From Hebobacterum sp964559435 (GTDB taxonomy: Bacteria > Armatimonadota > Hebobacteria > Hebobacterales > Hebobacteraceae): a stretch of 64,000 nucleotides of DNA. The stretch spans positions 62,001-126,000 of the forward strand of contig CAZLHI010000002.1 in NCBI GenBank assembly GCA_964559435.1. Reading direction: 5' to 3'. Position numbers and translations under genes: made by a program. The notes under the pieces were generated by a model. That model was given only the letters and a program-made list of their open reading frames with translations, was not told the DNA's origin and did not search any database. Shown in pieces: positions 16,099-24,630 of this stretch (positions are counted from its first letter, which is position 1; every line of letters begins with the position of its first letter).

Positions 16099-16815
16099 CT
16101 AGCGGCCGGCGAGCAGCTTGAAGAGCCGGCGTCCCGCGTTTCTCATCGCCCGAATGGCTCGCTCAGCGGCACCGTGGTGAAATGCGAACCGCTCGTCGGC
16201 GTCGCTCCAGATCCGACCCACCAGCAGGCGCGCTTTGACGACGGCGCGCAGGTCGTCGATTCGGAAGCGCTCAAAAGCCCATCGGCGTAAGAGGCCGCAG
16301 CGGCCGTCGCGGGTGAACGCGGCGGCGAAGTCCACGATGTATGGGTCGAGTTGCTCGGTCACAACGATGTTCGAGCGGTTCTTGATGTCGCAATGGACGA
16401 CGCCTCGCGCGTGAATGCTCTTCACCACTCTTTCGAGTCGCTGGAAGAACTCACAGGGGAGGCTACCATCAGGATACTCCGAGCAAGCACGACCCTCGAC
16501 GTGCTCGATCAGCAGCGCGTGTCGGTCTAGTCGACGGAGGAGCCGAGGCACGCCGGGCGCACCATCGAGCATTCGGTAGATCCGCTCCTCGCGCGCGACG
16601 AGCCAGGGTCCAAACACGGCCTTGAGAAGCCAGCTCGTGGGCAGGTAGTCTTTGGCTATCGCGCGCGTTCCCCGGTCCTCCAGAAGGAGCAGTCGGGGCC
16701 GGGTTCCGCCGCCCGAGCGGAGGCGCTTCACGACATAGGTGTGGATGTTGTCCCGGGCAAGCCCGTCGAAGGGTGGGCCATCCGCGTCCACCATGCCCTC
16801 CATGCGGTCGGACAT
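16099..16815 (-). CDS. Kinase-fold protein, RIO/Bud32/WaaP-like
   Basis: A 238-residue small protein kinase-fold enzyme. Visible are the ATP lysine K55 in AIAKDY, a candidate alpha-C glutamate in AREERIY, the catalytic loop H141-C-D143-I-K-N-R-S-N149, and D162 of the metal motif in the variant DFAAAF. There is no activation segment of the Ser/Thr kinase type, so it fits the RIO, Bud32 or lipopolysaccharide (WaaP/KdkA) kinase group. It starts an operon with the macrodomain and DUF3352-like genes. The ATG at 16815 is chosen, with further in-frame ATGs within the next 21 bases. The substrate is unknown. Confidence 0.75.
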   Translation of the reverse strand: MSDRMEGMVDADGPPFDGLARDNIHTYVVKRLRSGGGTRPRLLLLEDRGTRAIAKDYLPTSWLLKAVFGPWLVAREERIYRMLDGAPGVPRLLRRLDRHALLIEHVEGRACSEYPDGSLPCEFFQRLERVVKSIHARGVVHCDIKNRSNIVVTEQLDPYIVDFAAAFTRDGRCGLLRRWAFERFRIDDLRAVVKARLLVGRIWSDADERFAFHHGAAERAIRAMRNAGRRLFKLLAGR

Positions 16816-16907
16816 TCGGTGCCCCGGCTCGTGTTACCTGCCGTGCCCTTCTGACCCAGGATGGCTGCAGATCGCGGTCGGGGAAGCCATCTTGGCGGGG
16901 AGATGGC

Positions 16908-16935
16908 TTGCAGCTCATGCCGCGCGAGGTATAAT
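16908..16935 (+). promoter_or_regulatory. Sigma-70 promoter of the paired secreted-protein genes
   Basis: TTGCAG, a 16-base spacer and a perfect TATAAT. Transcription would start near 16942, giving a leader of about 27 bases with AGAGGAG ahead of the ATG at 16969. This excludes the longer open frame that begins at 16861. Confidence 0.75.
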
Positions 16936-16968
16936 ACACGCGAATTCCAGCGAGAGGAGCGTGACGCT

Positions 16969-17787
16969 ATGCCCCAACGCCTCAGAGTGCCGACAGTGAT
17001 GGCGCTCGGACTCTTTGTGGTGCTCGCCGCTGCGGCGGTTTTCTCTAGTGCCGACGTCTCGTTTCGTTCGGCGGAGCGAGACGGCGCCCGCGTGGCGGAG
17101 GTGCTGATCGGCGAACGACCCGTGATCGTGCTGCGCACCTCGGCAGCCGGTTACCGTCCGCTCGAGCGCGCGGAGATCGTGGCGAACCGCTTGCGGGCGG
17201 CGCTACAGAACGAGGTGCGACCAGAAGATGTGGAAGTTGGGTCTGTTGAGGGTGGCACAGGCCTCTACGTCCACGATCATCTGATAGTCGCCGTTTACGA
17301 GGGGGAGGCCGAGGCGCACCACGCCACGACCGATGCGCTTGCCTGGCTATGGCGAGACAACGTGCTGCTGGCCCTCGGCCATGAGCCTGTCGAGGAAGAG
17401 TCCGAGGCCTCGGGAGCGGAGGAACAGCCGGCGCAGGATGCCGGGCAGGCCGAAGTGGGGGCGGAACCGGCTGCAGCCCAAAGCACACAGGAGGCTGCCG
17501 AGATGGCGGCGGCATCCGAGGAGGTGGATTGGACCGGTACCGCGCAGAAGTGGGCGCCCATCTTCAGCCTGGAGACCGAAGGCCTCAGGCTGGGAATGGC
17601 ACAGGTGGCCGGACCTCCAGCGCAGGTCGAGCAAGTCAAAGGGGTCTATCAGCTGAGGCTCGACTTCCGCAACATCGGCCGGGTGTACGCTTACATCCCC
17701 GTCTCCACGCTCAGCGTCACCAAGCTCAACCGCCTGCAGGGGGTGAGCGTGTGGGCGCTGGCAGATATCGAGGTCCTTGACTTCTGA
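16969..17787 (+). CDS. Secreted two-domain protein of unknown function
   Basis: A 272-residue exported protein with an N-terminal hydrophobic helix (VMALGLFVVLAAAAVF). Residues about 30-130 form a domain with RAEIVANRLRAALQ and HHATTDALAWLWRDNVLLAL. From memory this resembles the region found ahead of the channel domain in some MscS-family proteins. An acidic, Ala/Gln-rich linker (about 130-185) follows. The C-terminal domain (about 190-272) has PIFSLETEGLRLGMAQVAGP and VKGVYQLRLDF and recurs in the next gene. Promoter, ribosome site and start agree. The next gene begins 19 bases after the stop. No named function can be given. Confidence 0.75.
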   Translation: MPQRLRVPTVMALGLFVVLAAAAVFSSADVSFRSAERDGARVAEVLIGERPVIVLRTSAAGYRPLERAEIVANRLRAALQNEVRPEDVEVGSVEGGTGLYVHDHLIVAVYEGEAEAHHATTDALAWLWRDNVLLALGHEPVEEESEASGAEEQPAQDAGQAEVGAEPAAAQSTQEAAEMAAASEEVDWTGTAQKWAPIFSLETEGLRLGMAQVAGPPAQVEQVKGVYQLRLDFRNIGRVYAYIPVSTLSVTKLNRLQGVSVWALADIEVLDF

Positions 17788-17806
17788 GGACTGGGAAGGA
17801 GCCAGC

Positions 17807-18241
17807 ATGATCGCAAAGAGGATTGTGACGATATTGGTTGCCGTCGGCCTGATGGGGCTCGGGCTGGCGGCGGTGAGCGCGTACGCGATTGACCTCGGTG
17901 ATGTCCTGAAAGTCGGCGGAATTGCCTTCCTGGTCTCGCAGTACGACGACGAGATCGACAGCTTCATCACAAGCGCTCTCGGCGAGCGAGAGGCCGCCGC
18001 TAAGGGAGCAACGAAGGTCGTGCCCATACTCTCGCTAGGCCGGGGGGGATACATAGGCGCCGCGCAAGTGGTCGGCAGTCCGGAGAACGTGCAGCGGGTG
18101 AAGGCTGTCGTGCAGGTGGAGGGGCGCTTCGGCAGCGGGCGGGCGCAGGTTCTGGTTCCGACCACCACGGACAAGGCCTCTGGCACCCCCGACAGGGCAA
18201 AGGGCGTCGGGGTGTCGGCCGTCATCGAATTCAGGATCTAG
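17807..18241 (+). CDS. Small secreted protein sharing a domain with its upstream neighbour
   Basis: A 144-residue exported protein with a signal peptide/anchor (RIVTILVAVGLMGLGLAAV). After a short spacer it consists of one domain (about 65-144) with PILSLGRGGYIGAAQVVGSP and VKAVVQVEGRF, clearly related to the last 80 residues of the preceding protein. The two are therefore tandem products of domain duplication. GGAAGGAG lies ahead of the ATG used. An upstream in-frame ATG at 17777 overlaps the previous gene and lacks a site. Unknown function; the two proteins may form one envelope complex. Confidence 0.7.
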   Translation: MIAKRIVTILVAVGLMGLGLAAVSAYAIDLGDVLKVGGIAFLVSQYDDEIDSFITSALGEREAAAKGATKVVPILSLGRGGYIGAAQVVGSPENVQRVKAVVQVEGRFGSGRAQVLVPTTTDKASGTPDRAKGVGVSAVIEFRI

Positions 18242-18457
18242 GGGTTCGACCGGGCCTTTCACAAAGTGCCGGGAAGTATGGCACACTAGGTTCGGTGCGC
18301 GCCCGATTTGAATCGGGCACAGTCACTGCACCCCTGTCCATTGGCGCCGGGCCCGAAAGGGCCCCGCAACCAATTTCGGAAGGGCCAAGAACCGAGATCA
18401 GGTCTCTGTCGCGAGGGAAGCGGGTAAGAGAACGAACAGTGGGAGGCGCGGGGCGAC
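18242..18457. other. Convergent intergenic region
   Basis: This lies between two convergent genes. It contains a 7-bp stem palindrome (GCCCGATttgaATCGGGC at 18300-18317) and a GGGCCC-rich hairpin near 18345-18361, neither followed by a T tract. No gene is seen. Confidence 0.4.
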
Positions 18458-19276
18458 TCAATCCAGCGGGTAGACCTTGATCTTGCGCCGACCGAACTGG
18501 ATGGCTTCCTCGTAGGTCGGATAGCACAAGTCGATGCGCATCCCTTTGATGGCGCCACCGCGGTCGGCCGCCACCGCAAAACCATAGCCCGGAATATAGA
18601 GCCGCGTGCCCATCGGTATGACGCGGTCGTCCACTGCGACAACGCCCTTCTCAGCCTTGACACCCGTCGCGGTGTAGCCGCTAGCCCATTTGCCGCAGCT
18701 CTTGGGGCCAGGGTCGTAGGCGGTGGCCTCCATAATCAGCGGATGCCGCCAGTCGCCGCCGCGCGTTGCCAGTCCGCGCGTCCCGCGGAGAACGACCGTG
18801 TCGACGGGTTCTTCCACGACCTCTTCTCGCACGACCCCCCGCGTCGTTTCCTCGCCGTCCTTTCCCCATACCCGCCAGACGAGGCGCACCTTACCGTCGG
18901 CGCCGGGAGATAGGATCTTGGTGAAGCCGGCCGGTCGGTCGGGATCGGCCAGGACGACGGTGCGACGGCGCATCGCTTCGACCTGCTCCACTTCTGTGCA
19001 GGTCACGCGTGTGACACGTATCTCCATTCCGTCGGCAACCCGTGTCTCGGCAGCAGGTTCCATCCGATCCAGGTCGCTCAAGGATATGCGCAGGAGATCG
19101 AGCACGTCTCCGACCCTCTGGGCAGATGTGGAGATGCCGAACACTGTGTTGTCCACGTACACCAGCACGCGCGGGAGCGTAGCGGCCGTGTCGCCGCCCT
19201 CTGAATCTGACACAGCAGCCGTCGCGCCGAGCGCGAGAAAGATAGCCGCTGCAGCTGCAAGAAGAATGACCCGCAT
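18458..19276 (-). CDS. G5/3D-domain cell-wall protein (YabE/YocH-like)
   Basis: A 272-residue exported protein. After the signal peptide (residues 1-21), about 35-90 resembles the DUF348/YabE ubiquitin-like domain (VLVYVDNTVFGISTSAQRVG). A G5-like stretch (REEVVEEPVDTVVLRGTRGL) follows. The C-terminal 3D domain (about 180-272) shows MEATAYDP, TATGVKAEKGVVAVD and IPMGTRLYIPGYG. Its three conserved aspartates are in AVDDR, AADRGGAI and MRIDLCY. This double-psi barrel is shared with MltA lytic transglycosylases and Rpf-like YabE, so peptidoglycan cleavage or binding is likely. A strong promoter lies about 170 bases upstream, leaving a long leader. Confidence 0.88.
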   Translation of the reverse strand: MRVILLAAAAAIFLALGATAAVSDSEGGDTAATLPRVLVYVDNTVFGISTSAQRVGDVLDLLRISLSDLDRMEPAAETRVADGMEIRVTRVTCTEVEQVEAMRRRTVVLADPDRPAGFTKILSPGADGKVRLVWRVWGKDGEETTRGVVREEVVEEPVDTVVLRGTRGLATRGGDWRHPLIMEATAYDPGPKSCGKWASGYTATGVKAEKGVVAVDDRVIPMGTRLYIPGYGFAVAADRGGAIKGMRIDLCYPTYEEAIQFGRRKIKVYPLD

Positions 19277-19452
19277 ACCAACTACTCTCTGCCGCCGACG
19301 AAGGTTCTGTCCTGATCAACCGGCTGTTGTGAGCGCTGCTGATCGCGCAAAGATGTGAGTGGGGCTGAGACGAAGTGGTCGAGCGAGGTGCTGTGGAAGA
19401 TTCTCGATGAGCTAGGTTTGGCTTGACCCACCGCTGATTCGCGGTTGAATTA

Positions 19453-19481
19453 ATACTACCATGATTCGCGCGCTCAGTCAA
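19453..19481 (-). promoter_or_regulatory. Sigma-70 promoter of the 3D-domain gene
   Basis: Read on the minus strand: TTGACT, a 17-base spacer and TAGTAT. The resulting leader of about 170 bases begins with a small hairpin (ACCGC...GCGGT). I looked for the c-di-AMP (ydaO) riboswitch that often controls such genes in other phyla and could not find its core. Confidence 0.65.
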
Positions 19482-19785
19482 GCGCTTGCGAAATCGCTCT
19501 CTGCGCCCGCTACGGGCGCTCTCCAGCGCACTGGGGTGTCTCGGAGACCGCCCACCCCCTGAAGCAGTCGAACAGGCGGCCCGAGACAGCCGGGTACGCT
19601 GGACCAAATCTCCTTCTGCTCTATTCCATAGAATCGCTGGAAAGCGAGGACGGGGCCAGCCGGCGGCAAGAGGTGCGCTGTGTGCGACATTGGGGCGCAC
19701 GGCGCTCCAGGGGAGACCTCCCTCGGCAGTAGGTTGCCGCGAGCGAGCGGGGAAGTAGTCTTGCACCTGTCTGGAGGCGCGGTCC
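19482..19785. other. Divergent intergenic region ahead of the glycoside hydrolase
   Basis: About 300 bases with no convincing coding frame. A perfect short hairpin (GCGCCCG-CTA-CGGGCGC, 19503-19519) sits next to the divergent promoter. TGGAGG a few bases before 19786 serves as ribosome site for the hydrolase gene. No plus-strand promoter with both boxes could be picked out. Confidence 0.4.
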
Positions 19786-21141
19786 ATGTCTCGACGGCTC
19801 TGGTTCGCTGCCATCTCCGCACTGCTGCTGTCGGTGCCCCCGGCCTGTGCACAGGTAGTCGACGAGCTTGATGAGTTTGGCGGGCTGAAAGGGGTGCGGC
19901 GTGCAGCGACCGGCTTCTTCCGAACGACCCGGGCCCAGGGGCGGTGGTGGCTGGTGGACCCGAACGGCTTCCTGTTCTTGAGCGTGGGGGTAAACGGAGT
20001 CAGCCTGGGATCCGACTCGAAGGCCGGCGGTCCGGGAGCTAGCTACCGCGGCAGCTGTCGGGCCAAGTATGACAGCGAAGCAGCTTGGGCGGAAGCCACC
20101 GTCGAGAGGCTGCGGGGCTGGGGCTTCAACACGCTGGGTGCGGGGTCGGACGCGGTTACAAGAGGTCAGCGCATGCCGTATGCGGTAACCCTGCGGTGCG
20201 CCGGCATCGATGCCGGAGGGAAGCGACGGCGGTTCCCGGATGTGTTCGATCCCGCCTACGAACGCGCTGTGCGCCGGCACGCGAGCCAGGTCTGCCGCCC
20301 TCTTGCGTCAGACAGGTGGCTTCTCGGCTACTTCACAGACGCCGATCTGCCGTGGGAGCCTACCGAGGGCAATCCTGAGACTCTGCTGGCTCAGTTTCTG
20401 GGGCTCGTAGACGATGCCGCGGGCAGGCGGGCCTTGCTCCGGTTCCTGGAGGAGCGCTATCTGAACATATCGGAGTTGAACCGGGCCTGGAGCACAGACT
20501 ATGGGTCGTTCGATGAGGTGGGTCGGAGTCCGCAGGTCGGGTCGCGTGTCCCGCAAGATGATGTGGATGCATTCCAGCGGGAGGTTGCCCGGGAGTACCT
20601 CCGCATCGCTCATGACGCGATTCGCGCGGTGGACGACTATCACCTGATTCTCGGCCCTCGGTTCCGCCGACAGGTCCCTCGTCCTGTCCTGGAAGCAATG
20701 GGTGACTACGTGAATGTGGTTTCTCTGAGCTTCCGCGGCACTGCTCCCCCGGTCGAACATCTGCGGCAGATCCATAGAGTCGTCGGGTGGCCGGTGATAC
20801 TGGCGGACTTCGGATGCCAGTGGAGTGATGGCCTCGAGTCTGAGCGCACAGCGGCAGGGACGACGTCAGTGGCTCGGGAGGACGTCGGCCAACTCTACAA
20901 GCCTTTTGTGGAGGAGCTTCTGGCACTCCCTGTGGTGGTTGGGTATCATTGGTGTGGATATGTTGATGAAGCTTCTGACGATACGTCGCGGTCGAATGGT
21001 GCATGTTGGGGGCTTGTCGATATTCGCGATGGGCCTCGCGCCGAATTCGTGCGGGCAGTTGCAGAAGTCAACAATGGCATCTACCGCTTGGCGGCGGGCG
21101 CAGGGACTCATCTGTCGGCAGCAGCCGCGGAGAACCGCTAG
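19786..21141 (+). CDS. Secreted agarase-like (GH-A clan) glycoside hydrolase with altered catalytic residues
   Basis: A 451-residue exported protein with signal peptide to about residue 22 (SALLLSVPPACAQ). The pattern GFFRTTRAQGRWWLVDPNG, FLSVGVNGV, GWGFNTLG and LLGYFTDADLPW follows the order seen in agarase-like and GH50-like TIM-barrel proteins. Residue counts place D185-A186-D187 where relatives often have an NE pair, and D341 in VILADFGCQW where the nucleophile glutamate usually lies. Both expected glutamates therefore appear to be aspartate. It may be an unusual enzyme or a carbohydrate-binding relic. Substrate unknown. A good terminator follows at 21186. Confidence 0.7.
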   Translation: MSRRLWFAAISALLLSVPPACAQVVDELDEFGGLKGVRRAATGFFRTTRAQGRWWLVDPNGFLFLSVGVNGVSLGSDSKAGGPGASYRGSCRAKYDSEAAWAEATVERLRGWGFNTLGAGSDAVTRGQRMPYAVTLRCAGIDAGGKRRRFPDVFDPAYERAVRRHASQVCRPLASDRWLLGYFTDADLPWEPTEGNPETLLAQFLGLVDDAAGRRALLRFLEERYLNISELNRAWSTDYGSFDEVGRSPQVGSRVPQDDVDAFQREVAREYLRIAHDAIRAVDDYHLILGPRFRRQVPRPVLEAMGDYVNVVSLSFRGTAPPVEHLRQIHRVVGWPVILADFGCQWSDGLESERTAAGTTSVAREDVGQLYKPFVEELLALPVVVGYHWCGYVDEASDDTSRSNGACWGLVDIRDGPRAEFVRAVAEVNNGIYRLAAGAGTHLSAAAAENR

Positions 21142-21185
21142 CAAGAGCTTCCGGGGGGAGGGCGGCAGCGCCGGTCAGGCGCGAT

Positions 21186-21224
21186 GGTGCCCCGAGGACG
21201 GCGGGAAACCTCGGGGCACCTTCT
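21186..21224 (+). terminator. Rho-independent terminator after the glycoside hydrolase gene
   Basis: A 12-bp perfect stem (GGTGCCCCGAGG and CCTCGGGGCACC) with an 11-base loop, followed by TTCT. It lies 45 bases after the stop. Confidence 0.8.
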
Positions 21225-21390
21225 CCCCCTGGCGTAGGAGGGAGGGCGGCTGAGTTGTCTCTGGATCTCGGTGGCCGGGGTGAGGCATGCTATCCGGCCC
21301 GCGGTACCTGATCCAGGCTATTAGACGCATTTGCGACCCGTAAGGTTCTTGTCGAGCGGAAAAAAACTCCGGTTTTTGTGAGAAGAATCT

Positions 21391-22878
21391 GTGACGCCCC
21401 CCGATCCGCGAGGACCATGGGAGAGGCCTGGCGCCCGGCCGGTGAGTCGAGAAGTCCTGCTCGTCAACACCAATCGGCTGCGGCCCGCGGTGGCGCCCAT
21501 CGGATTGGACTACGCGGCCGATCTGCTGTGTGAACGCGGCCTCGTGCCGCGGCTGCTCGATCTGTGCTTCGAGCGAAGTCCTGAGAGGGCCCTTACAGAG
21601 ACACTCAGCGGCGGGGACTATCTCCTGGTCGGTCTGACGCTTCGGAACACCGATGACTGTTATCTGGCCAGCGGCGAGGACTTCTTGCCCGAGTTCGCTC
21701 GCCTCGCAGACCGTGCGCGGCAGCATTCAAGGGCGCCGCTGGTTGTCGGCGGGAGCGGCTATTCCGTGTTTCCAGAGCCCGTGCTTCAGGCCGCTGGCGT
21801 CGATTTCGGCATCCTCGGCGACGGCGAGGTGCCGCTCGCTCAGCTGGCGGCCGTTCTCTGCGGGAAAGGGGAACTGGCGGACGTTCCGGGCCTCGTTTGG
21901 CACGACGACGGCAGACTCAGGCGGAGCCCGCCGTGGTTGGGGCCAACCTCCGATCTGCCGTCCCGGAAGAGGGTGCTGGTGGACAACGAACGTTACTTCC
22001 GAGAGGGCGGCCAGGCCGGTATTGAGACCAAGCGAGGATGCGACCGCGGCTGCATCTATTGCGCGGATCCGCTGGGGAAGGGACGGAGCGTGAGAGTGCG
22101 CACGCCACCGCAAGTGTCTGATGAGTTTGAGACCCTCCTCGGGCAAGGGATCGACCACTTTCACCTCTGTGACAGCGAGTTCAACGTGCCCGCCGACCAC
22201 GCTCTCGCCGTCTGTGACGAGATGGCGGCGCGTGGACTCGGCAGGAGGGCTCGCTGGTACACCTATGCGACGCCCGGCGGGTTCGGGAGCGGGCTTGCGA
22301 GGGCGATGCGCTCGGCAGGCTGCGTGGGCGTGAACTTTGGCGCCGACGCCGGCGACGATGGTATGCTACGTGCGCTCGGGCGCGACTTCCGGGTGGAGGA
22401 CTTGTGGCAAACGGCGGCGGCCTGCCGAGACGCGGGGCTGACGTTCATGTACGACCTCCTGCTCGGGGGCCCCGGCGAGACCCGGGAAAGCGTCGCCCGG
22501 ACGATCGATCTAATGAAGCGCATCTCTCCGCACCGAGTGGGGGTCTCGCTCGGCGTGCGGATCTACCGAGGCACACGGCTGGCCGAGATTGTGCGGTCGC
22601 AAGGCCCGCTGCAGGACAATCCCAACCTGCGTGGCACTACGGAAGCGAACGAGGCCCTACTCTCGCCTGTGTTCTACCTGTCGTCTGCGCTCGGTGACGA
22701 GCCTGCTCATTACGTGGCCCAACTCGTCGGCGGCGACCAGAGGTTCTTCTTCCCAACAGCCGAAGCTGGGACCGAGGCGTACAACTACAGCGACAACGAG
22801 CGGCTCGTGGCCGCTATCAAAGAGGGGTATCGCGGGGCGTATTGGGATATTCTGCGGCGCTTGGCAGAGGGTGAGTAG
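21391..22878 (+). CDS. B12-binding-domain radical SAM protein
   Basis: A 495-residue protein. An N-terminal Rossmann-like cobalamin-binding domain (about 20-165; EVLLVNTNRL, APIGLDYAADLL, VVGGSGYSVFPE) is followed by a radical SAM core. The core has the cluster motif C217-x3-C221-x2-C224 (CDRGCIYC) and the glycine-rich DLLLGGPGETRESV. The B12-binding fold often lacks a base-off histidine in this class, and DxHxxG is not seen here, so cobalamin use must be tested. The product is unknown; relatives include methyltransferases and tailoring enzymes. The GTG start lies close behind a weak hairpin with T5, and another GTG at 21442 is possible. Confidence 0.88.
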   Translation: MTPPDPRGPWERPGARPVSREVLLVNTNRLRPAVAPIGLDYAADLLCERGLVPRLLDLCFERSPERALTETLSGGDYLLVGLTLRNTDDCYLASGEDFLPEFARLADRARQHSRAPLVVGGSGYSVFPEPVLQAAGVDFGILGDGEVPLAQLAAVLCGKGELADVPGLVWHDDGRLRRSPPWLGPTSDLPSRKRVLVDNERYFREGGQAGIETKRGCDRGCIYCADPLGKGRSVRVRTPPQVSDEFETLLGQGIDHFHLCDSEFNVPADHALAVCDEMAARGLGRRARWYTYATPGGFGSGLARAMRSAGCVGVNFGADAGDDGMLRALGRDFRVEDLWQTAAACRDAGLTFMYDLLLGGPGETRESVARTIDLMKRISPHRVGVSLGVRIYRGTRLAEIVRSQGPLQDNPNLRGTTEANEALLSPVFYLSSALGDEPAHYVAQLVGGDQRFFFPTAEAGTEAYNYSDNERLVAAIKEGYRGAYWDILRRLAEGE

Positions 22879-23034
22879 CCAGGACCTGGTGTCAGTCCTC
22901 CACCCGCTTCGGCGTGATCCCGCGCTGATGGAATGGTGCTCGCCTATGGTTGCTCGTCGTCACCGAGATCCAAGCTGGCTGAAGTCGAGTTTCGTCAGAT
23001 CGCCGAGCGATTCCGGCAATGCATGTGGTGACGC

Positions 23035-24630
23035 CTAGTGGGGAGCCGACACATCGGGGGAGAGGATGCGGTAGAGGAGGAGGCGCGTGTCGCCGGCCGG
23101 GTAGCGCGCGAGGGGTTGGAAGCGAGGGTGGCCCACGATAGCTTGAATCGACGGGATCTTGTCTGGAGCGTTCGCGCGGGTGATGAGATAGTGGGCGCCG
23201 ATGGAGTCCGCAACCGCGAGTGCCGCCTCCACGCCATCGGTGGGGAACTGAGCGCACGGGAGGCCGGTCACATAGTACAGCCCCCAGGCGTTGTCCGTGA
23301 GCGCCGGTCCGGGATTCGGCCCCAGCGCACCTACGGCCTCAACCGCGACCTCGGGATACAGGGGCTCAGCGCGGCCCGCCGCCGGAGGCGGGAACACCCA
23401 CCAGTAGGCCACGGACAGCAGACAGCTCCCGAGCCCGGCCCAGGCGGCGAGGCGGACCGACGGGAGGCGAGCCCCCCTCGCCAAGCTGATAAGGCGTAGG
23501 CCCCCTGCGGTACCCAGCGCGAGGACGATAGGGACGAACGCAGGCATGATGTGCCAGAACCCCCCGCGGAGTGCTGGGAAGGGAACCAAGAGCGCTGGCG
23601 TCAGGACCCCGAGAGGCAGATAGATCAGCCACGGCGCCGAGCGGCGGCGCAGGTCCGGGAACCCGATGGCCACCAGGGCCGGGAGTGCGAGGAGCATGAC
23701 CGCCTTCAGGAGGAGGCGCAGGCTGACGAGGGTCACGCCGAGCTTCCCGTCCAGTGACAGCATCCATGTCGCATGGACGTACTCCCGCAGGTTTAGGTGA
23801 GACTGGTCCAGTCGGAAGAGGTCGTTATACTCGGCGAGGAAGGCCGTGCGGAGGGGGTTCGCACCCGCGGGGCTTCCGAAGACGATCATCTGCCGTATCC
23901 ACCAGGGGAACGCGACGATGGCGAACGCGGCGATAAACGACAGGGCAAAGCGGAGCGCGTGGCTGCGCTCTCCGCGGCGCTGGAGGGCAGTCGCCAGTAG
24001 GGCTGCAACGAGGATGATCAGGCCCCCGTCGGTGCGGGTGAGGTAAGCCAAGGCGGCAAGGGCCCCTGCGGCAGGGGCGATAATCCCCCGACCCCGCCAG
24101 GCGAACCAAAGCGCAACTAAGCTGAGGTTGACCAGAACGGCATTGAGCATGAAATGGTCGGGCGAGAGAGACAGCTCCACGAGGTAGTAGTTCACGGCGG
24201 CCGCTCCGCCCGCCAGAACGACGGCATCGCGCCTGCTGGAGATGATGCCTGCCATCCAAGCGGTGACAGCGCAGAGCACCGCGCCGAAGATGAGAGACGG
24301 CCACTGCGCGGCGCGGAGCGAGGCCTCGCGAGCCAGTGCGAAGGCGGCCGCCAGCACGACGGAGGTCCCGGGCATCCAATATGAATTGCTGGGAACCGGA
24401 AGACCGTCCGGCAGGCCCGCCAGGTAGTTCCAGATGTAGTCGCTCACGAACCCGCGACCGCGGTACAGATTCTCTGCCACCATCATGTAATAGGCGGCAT
24501 CCGCGGACACCGGAATCGGACGGCGATAAGCGAGGCCGACCCGAATGACGAGGGCGGCGAAGAACACCAGGATACAGAGCGCGACGAGTCTCCGCGCCGG
24601 CATGGGACTGTTCGGCAAGGCGTGGTTCAC
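23035..24630 (-). CDS. GT-C family glycosyltransferase (PMT/ArnT-like), membrane
   Basis: A 531-residue protein with about a dozen predicted membrane helices. After the first helix, an acidic loop (VSADAAYYMMVAENLYRGRG) corresponds to the catalytic aspartate loop of polyprenyl-phosphate-sugar glycosyltransferases of the PMT/ArnT type. The C-terminal approximately 100 residues are soluble and probably face outside the membrane. It would transfer a sugar from an undecaprenyl carrier to an envelope acceptor, but neither is known. GTG is used as start and overlaps a possible small gene by four bases; ATG at 24603 is an alternative. Confidence 0.85.
   Translation of the reverse strand: MNHALPNSPMPARRLVALCILVFFAALVIRVGLAYRRPIPVSADAAYYMMVAENLYRGRGFVSDYIWNYLAGLPDGLPVPSNSYWMPGTSVVLAAAFALAREASLRAAQWPSLIFGAVLCAVTAWMAGIISSRRDAVVLAGGAAAVNYYLVELSLSPDHFMLNAVLVNLSLVALWFAWRGRGIIAPAAGALAALAYLTRTDGGLIILVAALLATALQRRGERSHALRFALSFIAAFAIVAFPWWIRQMIVFGSPAGANPLRTAFLAEYNDLFRLDQSHLNLREYVHATWMLSLDGKLGVTLVSLRLLLKAVMLLALPALVAIGFPDLRRRSAPWLIYLPLGVLTPALLVPFPALRGGFWHIMPAFVPIVLALGTAGGLRLISLARGARLPSVRLAAWAGLGSCLLSVAYWWVFPPPAAGRAEPLYPEVAVEAVGALGPNPGPALTDNAWGLYYVTGLPCAQFPTDGVEAALAVADSIGAHYLITRANAPDKIPSIQAIVGHPRFQPLARYPAGDTRLLLYRILSPDVSAPH

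Noticed and set aside
18297..18361. tRNA-like element (TTCAAAT loop in a GCCCGAT stem)
   Set aside because: The stem-loop does not have T-arm geometry, and no acceptor, D or anticodon arms can be drawn around it.
19277..19446. c-di-AMP (ydaO) riboswitch before the 3D-domain gene
   Set aside because: Expected because such genes are often controlled that way, but no conserved ydaO core is present in the leader.
21340..21380. Terminator-like hairpin with T5 before the radical SAM gene
   Set aside because: The stem is only four base pairs (CGGA/TCCG), too weak to call.
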